From Gnetum montanum (lineage: Eukaryota > Streptophyta > Gnetopsida > Gnetales > Gnetaceae), in NCBI GenBank assembly GCA_015680685.1, contig MNCI01026623.1, forward strand, positions 1 to 49,769: a stretch of DNA of 49,769 nt, given 5' to 3'. The position numbers and the translations under genes were made by a program. Below, piece by piece: positions 43,875 to 49,769 of this stretch. The notes below the pieces were generated by a model. It did no database searches. It was given only the letters and a program-made list of their open reading frames with translations, and was not told the DNA's origin. Positions within the stretch are counted from its first letter, which is position 1. Every line of letters starts with the position of its first letter.

Positions 43875-45800
43875 ATGAACCCTGTTTCCACAACCGCTTT
43901 CACCTTAGACTTAGAGATACCCTACTCTATCCAATAAGTGACAAGTGTTGAGTGCCTACCTAGCCTAATGCTGGTACAGTGATAGTCCCTTAGGCTACAA
44001 TAGCTGTCACTCGAGCATTTGGCACAAGACACAAAGCACTATGATTTCCTCTATGCAAAATTCCAAGTGAATCTACCCTTGGATTTATAGGAACTCGAGG
44101 ATAAATGTAACTTCGAGTTCCTCCACAAGAACTAGAGGAAGTTCATCCCTACCCCTGATGTTATCATCCTATTAACTGAAATGTATCAATGGGTGCTAAA
44201 CCAACTGATGCGAGTGAATAGAACAAGAAAATAGGACATAACATCCCATTACGGTGAAGTGTTTTAAAATGGGCAGGAGGAGTTGGACTCCCATTCCGAA
44301 GGTGGTGGCCAAATCTACATAACAGCCATCCCTTCCACTACTATCTTCTGGTCAAACCTGCTCTTCTCTTCTACCCCCTTTGTTGGCACCACAACTTTGT
44401 CATAGCCCACGTCCTCTTCAGTAATGGGCAACCATCCCATGACTTTAACCTATCAAATGCAGGTCCTTCAACTTCATTTCTAGTTACTCTACATGCCTAG
44501 TTTATCCTAGTATCATACCCGACATCAATGACATCTATGGTGTCATATGTGCATACTACTCCCACGTCGCAACTTCACATGGGTTCTACTCCCATCCCCT
44601 CATCTACACCTATCCCACCACTAGTAATAGGTCCTACCTCAACTACTGCATGGTGGATGGCAACCCTTGCTTTTCTTGCTACCCAATGATCCTAGATGCC
44701 ACATTACACCTAGCACCAAGTGTACCATGTCCCACAAGTGGTGAAATCAAACATAGGGCTATGGGCTACTCCACCAACCAAACAAGTAGCAAACCCCATA
44801 ATCTCATCAATCATCATCACCCCAACAACACCACCCATCGGGTGGTCAACCACCTAGGTGAAAATATTTGTTGGAGCAGCTCCAATGGCACCTCCCATGG
44901 GATAGGCCACCGCTCCAACAACATCACCCATGATGGCTACTCAAGTAACCCTACAACCATCTACATCATCCCTAGGTCTGGATCAAGCCTTCCAACTCAT
45001 CCAGACCTTTACTAAATATCGCAAACAACTTAATGCCGCTAGTTCTGAAACTGTACAAGTCATGGACTTCTACCATGATGACCCTATTAGCTTGACTATC
45101 CCTATGCTTACATTGCCCCCTGGGGTGCCACTCCCCCAATTTACAAAATACAATAGCAAGGGTGATCCCAATGCATACTTGGTGACCTTCAAGTCTAAAT
45201 CCTTACTATTGCAACCATGGCCACACACCATCATCCATGTCTTTGCTATGTCTTTGACAGGTAAAACTCTAGATTGGTATCATGCACTCCCACATGCTTC
45301 CATCTCCACCTTAGAAGAGTTGCTAAGCCAATTTGTGACCTGCTTCAAGTACAACTTGAAACCGAAGGTCACATTGGACTAGCTCATGAGTGTTAAGAAA
45401 AATCCACTAGAATCTGTGCAAAGATTCATACAGTGATGGAGTGCAACCTTGAACAAGATACACGAGCCTATCACCAAGGCCCACTTGTTGGCCATCTTTA
45501 AGGGCACGCTAAATGACTTCATTAAGTCTAAACTCTACTACGTAGCCCCACGGTCCCTTAGCCAAGTGTTTACACAAAGTAAGAGCATTCAAGATGTAGC
45601 TGAAGCTAGTAAAGACCCAGCCTATGTGACATACAAAAATATGCATATCAAGAAAGACAAATAGAAGGGCAAGGCTGCAACAACCATGGTGGCCATTGTG
45701 GACAATGAGACCAAGCCCAAAAATAGCAACAAAAAGGGTGCCACAGCACCCAACACTCCTGCTAACACCACACTTGGCTCAAGCAACACTAGATAGTACT
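43875..45800 (+). pseudogene. Gag, element C (type 2, shared with D)
   Basis: Start set at the ATG of MNPVSTTAFTLDLEIPYS, aligned with D's start. The N-terminal domain has HLAQDTKHYDFLYAKFQVNL, FEFLHKN, MYQWVLNQLM and GEVF. A frame change follows near 44400. The core is open at 44930-45382: LDQAFQLIQTFTKYRKQL, LPPGVPLPQFTKYNSKGDP, MSLTGKTLDWYHALPHASIS, TLEELLSQFVTCFKYNLKPK. It continues with IHEPITKAHLLAIFKGTLND, FIKSKLYYVAPRSL and a Lys/Asn/Thr-rich tail. The Cys-His motif of A, B and E is absent. This is the best-preserved gag in the window. Confidence 0.8.
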
Positions 45801-46800
45801 CAACCCCAACAACTGTAGCATTGACCTAGCCAAGGCTAAACTTTGAGTGCAATATAGTTACCATGTGTAGTAAACCATGTCTCCACATGACTCCTCTAGT
45901 CATGTTTCTAATTTTTAGCCTCAGTACCACCCTTCAAATTATTACCGAGCTTCTTCACCACATGAAAGAAGCGATGTCACCTTTTATCCTTATCCTTCTC
46001 ATGTCCTTGCACATACTCCTCCTCTAGTTGCACAGCTAATGCCTGGTCCACTAATGCAAGGTGAACTACCTACTCAACTACAACAATGTAATGCTATGAG
46101 GGCTATTAATTTGCAATCCAATCATCAATCAAAGGGGTCGAATACTTGATCAAAGAAAAGACCTTTCTTTCAATCCCATAGTCCACCTAAGCCTTCACCT
46201 ATATCCACAGTTGACAACCCTACTCCTACCTCTTCCTCAATATCAAATTCCTTCGGGCCTGCTTCAAATAAAAATATACTAAGGATCCATACTATAATGA
46301 TTACTCACATTGTGTTTGATTAGATTCATGCAAGAAACCTTCCAAGGAAATTAGCCGATCTCAAAAGTCCTCTAATTTATTTGCAAATTGCTAGGAATGA
46401 ATCATACAAGGCTTTTCTCAATTCAGGTATTGGTGTTAATTTGATTTCTCATAAGATGTACACTACCTAGGACCTACCTTCTCTCAAGAAGAGCAACATC
46501 AAATTAAAATTGGCATACCAATCCATCACTATTCCATTGGAACTAGTAGAATACATTATGATTACTGTCTATGGGTGGTTTTATCCTACCAATTTTCTAG
46601 TAATCAAAGTGGAGAACTACAAAGGGGATTTTCCAATCATTATGGGAAGGGCATGATTGAACACCATCAAAATGGGTATTAGAGATCTTTCCCTAGAAAT
46701 ATCTAAAGAAAATGCATTTGGAAATATTGAAAAAAAAAATAAAGTTCCATGCATCACATATATCAATACAGGGTGCAATTTTGTGTAGAAACATTGGGTG
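45801..46800 (+). pseudogene. Linker and retropepsin-like protease, element C
   Basis: From ~45880 the sequence matches A's linker (TCTCCACATGACTC against TCTCCACGTGACTT; then QYHPSNYYRAS, QGELPTQLQQCNAMRAI, KKRPFFQ). The protease loop reads AFLNSGIGVNLIS with the catalytic Asp changed to Asn (codon 46420-46422). NLPRKLADLKSPLIYLQIAR lies before it; KKSNIKLKLAYQSITIPLEL, VYGWFYPTNFLVI, GDFPIIMGRA and IRDLSLEISKEN follow. Stops include TAG after MYTT (Trp expected) and TGA after GRA (Trp expected). Confidence 0.75.
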
Positions 46801-47040
46801 GTTAAGTAAGCATCTATCTCAACATGCAAATAGTGTGCACCAGAAGTAGAAATTCAAAGGTGTTTGTATGCAGTAGCCACAAAATAGAAAGATACCCAGT
46901 GGCTAACTACTAATTCTAAAATGCAGTGCACTATACATGGAACTGATTGAGATCTTGACATGTTCATATGTCACAGGCATGGTTGAACTCAAGAAAGTTC
47001 ATCACCAACTCTCTCATGATACAAATGATGATACCGACTA
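46801..47040 (+). other. Degraded protease-RT linker, element C
   Basis: Spacer with stops, resembling A 1327-1589; no separate gene. Confidence 0.45.
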
Positions 47041-48060
47041 GGGAGAGTTGGAAATACCTGAAAAATTCAAAAAAGAGCACCTTGAGCTGAAAATGTTACT
47101 GGCTAGAATGGAATATGTATTTTTGAAAAATGGGAAGCCAGCTATAATCAATGCATAGCTTGCTCCAAAATAGAAAATAATGTTGTTGAAAGTAGTTGAA
47201 AGATGGTTAGCAACTTTTACTTGGTCATATCCTAAACTCATAGGGATTGATCCTCAGATATGCTAACATCATAGCTACACCAACCCATCCATAAAGCCAA
47301 AATGACAACCACATAGGTGGTTGAACCCCAAATTGCAGCAAATCATCAAAGAGAAAATCAAGTAACTCCTCAAGGTGGGGTTTATCTATCCCATTGCAGA
47401 TAGCAAGTGGGTTAGCCTACTTGTAATTGTGCTAAAGAAATGTGGCAAGTGGTGAGTCTACATCAATTTTAGGTTGCTAAATATGACAACATTTAAGGAT
47501 CACTTTTTGTTGCCATTTGTTGACTAGGTGCTCGACACAATATCTAGGTATTACTACTACAAATTTCTAGATGGTTATAGTGGCTATAACAAAATTTAAA
47601 TTTTATTAGAAGACCAAGCAAAGACAACATTCACAAGTCCTTGGGGGACTTTTTCATACTATAAGATGTTGTTTGATCTATGCAATTCTTCTGCCACATT
47701 CCAATGCCTAGTCCTAAGCATTTTTCAATAACAGATTGGTAGTGGTGTGGAAGTCTTCATGGATGACTTCTCTACCTATGAAGCTACATTTGAGCAAGCC
47801 ATAGACCACCTTGAGAAAGTGCTAAAATAGTGTTCTAAAACCAACTTGCAACTCAATTAGTAGAATAATCATCTCATGATCCAGGAAGGCATTGTACTAG
47901 GACATAGAATCTCACAAGCAAGAATTGAGGTGGACCCTAAAAAAATAACGATCATGCAAGGAATAACCTTCCAACAAAATATAGTTAAAAATGTTCAATC
48001 ATTACTTGGACATACTGGCTACTACTGGTGATTCATGGAGAATTTCTCTAAGATTACAAA
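47041..48060 (+). pseudogene. Reverse transcriptase, element C
   Basis: GELEIPEKFKKEHLELKML, RMEYVFLKNGKPAIINA, FTWSYPKLIGIDP, VGFIYPIADSKWVSLLVI, YINFRLLNMTTFKDHFLLPF, FLDGYSGYNKI, LCNSSATFQCLVLSIFQ and the intact catalytic FMDDFSTYEATF (47756-47767). Then IVLGHRISQARIEVDPKKI and SLLGHTGYYWxFMENFSKI. TAG/TGA/TAA stops occur at expected Gln or Trp codons. One Asp of the CIDFR-type box has become Asn (INFRLL). Confidence 0.85.
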
Positions 48061-48129
48061 ACTATTGTTGGAGCTAACCAAGAAAGATACCTCCATTGTC
48101 TAGATCATAAAATGTGAGAAAGCATTCAA

Positions 48130-48560
48130 GAAACTAAAAGATAATCTTGTAGAAACTCTATTTCTATAAGCACCAAACTCATCTACACGATTACATAGCA
48201 TAATGGTTGCATCAAATTATGCCTTGGAAGCTATGCTAACATAGTTAGATTACAAGAAATGTCCATACTACATCCACTATGCTAGCTAAAGCATTGTGGA
48301 TGTACAATTTAACTACACCAACACAAAGAAGGAATTGATGGTAATGGTATTTTCTCTAGAGACGTTTAGGCATTACATGCTTGGATACAAGATGTTTGTG
48401 CATACTAACCATAGTGTCATTTGCTTCCTAATGAACAAGCTAATGGCGATCCCTTGTGTTATATGGTGGTTAGTGATCTTGCAAGAATTTGATCTTACGA
48501 TGGTACATCAAAAGGAAACTAAGAATGTGGTCGTTGATCACTTGTCTTAGTTTTGATGGA
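48130..48560 (+). pseudogene. RNase H domain, element C
   Basis: IMVASNYALEAML (first catalytic Asp region reads MVAS, so Asp is lost), YYIHYAS, FNYTNTKKELMVMVFSLETF, RHYMLGYKMFVHTNHSVICF and LMNKLMAIP, then LQEFDLTMVHQKETKNVVVD (last Asp kept) and HLS-stop. The following ~270 bases link to integrase and are the part missing in A. Confidence 0.8.
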
Positions 48561-48829
48561 ATGACAAAGAAGAAGAAAGTCCATTATTTGATACATTTTC
48601 TAATGAACTCCTCTTTACTAGGGCTGTAGCTAAACAAATGCCCAATGAGCCAAAATGGTATGATAACATTCTCACCTATCTTCTCACTCAAGAGATGCCA
48701 TAGGGGTTGGACCATTGGAAAAATGATAGTTTCTTCACCAGGTGAAGCACTTCATGGAAATCAATGGACACCTATATAAGGTGTGTGCTGATTGCTTGGT
48801 TTGTTGGTGTGTCCCTGATGTTAATCAAC
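48561..48829 (+). pseudogene. RNase H-integrase linker, element C
   Basis: LFDTFSNELLFTRAVAKQMP, NEPKWYDNILTYLLTQEMP and the SWKSMDTYIRCVLIAWF stretch that also appears in A directly after its N join and in E at 14282-14473 on the minus strand. Confidence 0.6.
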
Positions 48830-49769
48830 TAAACATTCTCTAAGATGCTCATGAAGGTCCTTATGAAGGACACTATGCTGGGAGATGCATGACCATTAAA
48901 ATCATAATGGTAGGGCACTATTGGATAACACTCTTCAAGGATGCTCACCATTACATCTACTCTTGTAAATGATGCCAACAAGATGTTGGAATGACTACTT
49001 CAATGGAGGGACCTCTACAATGGATTCAACCAATGGAACCATTTGACATCTAGGGCATTAACTTCATGGGTCCCATCACATCCATGTCAAATATAAACAT
49101 AGTTACTATTAGCTATTGTATGAAATAGGTAGAAGTAGCAATCATCATCAACTATACATCCTCTACTGCTACTCAGTTTGTACAACAAAATGTTGTAAAT
49201 AGGTTTCGTGTGCCATGTGCATTGATTTCTGATAATGAAACTCATTTTATAAGCACTACTTTTTGGAAGCTCATGCAACACTTGGGGATTGAACATAAAC
49301 TCACAACACCTTACCATCCCCAAGATAATGGTTAAGTTGAGGTTATTAATAGGGAAATCACAAGGATACGAACAAGAACTATTAGCAAGTATAGGAAGGA
49401 TTGGAACACAAAACTAAAAAATGCCCTTTGGGTCTACCACTCAACTTGGAAACTTCTTATAAGCTACCTTCCCTAAGAGGTTGTGTATGAAAAACTACCA
49501 ATACTTCCTATTCAATCTAAACTCCATACACTTTCAATGGCTTGTGACCTTGACCTTGACTTAAGTCTAGCCCAAAAAGAACAACTGACGAATCTCAACT
49601 TGTTAGATGAAAATTGATTAGTAGCCTTATCATCTAATGAGTTACACAAGGCCTATAACGAAAAGCATCATGACCTGAAAATTAAAAGAGTCAAATTTCA
49701 TCTGGGAGATAAGGTTCTTTGCTGGAATCCCACACACATGCCTCAATGAACTAAGTTCCAAAAATTGTG
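48830..49769 (+). pseudogene. Integrase, element C (cut by window end)
   Basis: Zinc region DAHEGPYEGHYAGR, HYWITLFKDAHHYIYSC and CQQD. Core: GINFMGPITSMSN (first Asp now Asn), SYCMKxVEVAIIINYTSS, ALISDNETHF (second Asp kept), TTFWKLMQHLGIEHKLTTPY, HPQDNG and EVINREITRIRTRTISKYRK. C-terminal part: LSLAQKEQLTNLNLLDEN, LVALSSNELHKAYNEKHHDL, GDKVLCWNPTHMPQ, then the window ends. A few stops; the frame is otherwise the best of the three integrase copies. Confidence 0.85.

Larger units (their letters stand above)
43875..49769 (+). mobile_element. Element C: chimeric gypsy element, gag of type D and pol of type A/E
   Basis: Gag (43875-~45800) matches element D. From ~45880 on, the linker, protease, RT, RNase H and integrase match A and E. 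The window ends inside integrase. No 5' LTR is identified. Domain spacing is complete, and this copy shows how much sequence A lost at its N join. Confidence 0.75.

Noticed and set aside
44650-45015. 121-codon plus-strand frame rich in Asn/His/Ser
   Set aside because: Overlaps the true gag frame of element C in another frame; composition reflects a repetitive gag linker.
1-49769. Host genes, tRNA or rRNA genes, CRISPR arrays, bacterial-style operons
   Set aside because: No supporting motif on either strand; all recognisable coding sequence is retroelement-like except the unidentified relic at 39640-41195.

Overview
This window looks like repeat-dominated nuclear DNA of a large-genome land plant, possibly a gymnosperm (a low-confidence guess). 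Nearly everything recognisable is Ty3/gypsy LTR-retrotransposon sequence, all of it broken by stops and frameshifts. Most stops are TAA or TAG where related copies have CAA, CAG or TGG, as expected from old methylcytosine deamination. I found no intact host gene, no tRNA or rRNA, no CRISPR array and nothing bacterial.

Layout. (A) 1-~6750, plus strand: the 3' part of an Athila/Tat-like element (gag tail, protease, RT, RNase H, integrase, 2-kb non-coding region, PPT, 3' LTR). ~6751-7346: an LTR-like remnant. (E) 7347-20463, minus strand: a complete 13.1-kb element of the same group, with both LTRs, a tRNA-Asp-type primer site, gag, protease, RT, RNase H, integrase, an extra ORF, PPT and a perfect 5-bp target duplication (ATCTC). 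A smaller solo LTR with its own duplication (GCATT) sits inside it. (F) ~20540-22025 plus 32097-~34005, plus strand: a 5'-truncated chromovirus with a degenerate C-terminal chromodomain, split in two by (B). (B) 22026-32096, plus strand: an LTR-bounded element with gag, protease and the same extra ORF as E but no RT, RNase H or integrase; an unrelated LTR lies inside it. 34006-35110: nothing recognised. (D) 35111-~38770, plus strand: a different gag plus an aspartic-protease region without the rest of pol. It is followed by a minisatellite, a minus-strand relic with a multi-exon structure, and a ~190-bp tandem array with palindromic cores. ~42700-43328: an LTR on the minus strand of the same family as the one in B. 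(C) 43875-49769, plus strand, running off the window: an element whose gag is of the D type and whose protease-pol is of the A/E type.

How the pieces relate. A, B, E and the pol of C share 3'-region motifs, PPT context or protein motifs and form one group. Transition-decayed tRNA-Asp primer sites in B and E and an FMDD-type RT motif place the group near Athila/Tat. The most interesting items are the extra coiled-coil ORF shared by B and E, the D/A chimera in C, the spliced-looking minus-strand relic at 39640-41195, and the palindromic tandem array beside it. None of the copies looks able to move on its own; several catalytic residues are lost, differently in each copy.
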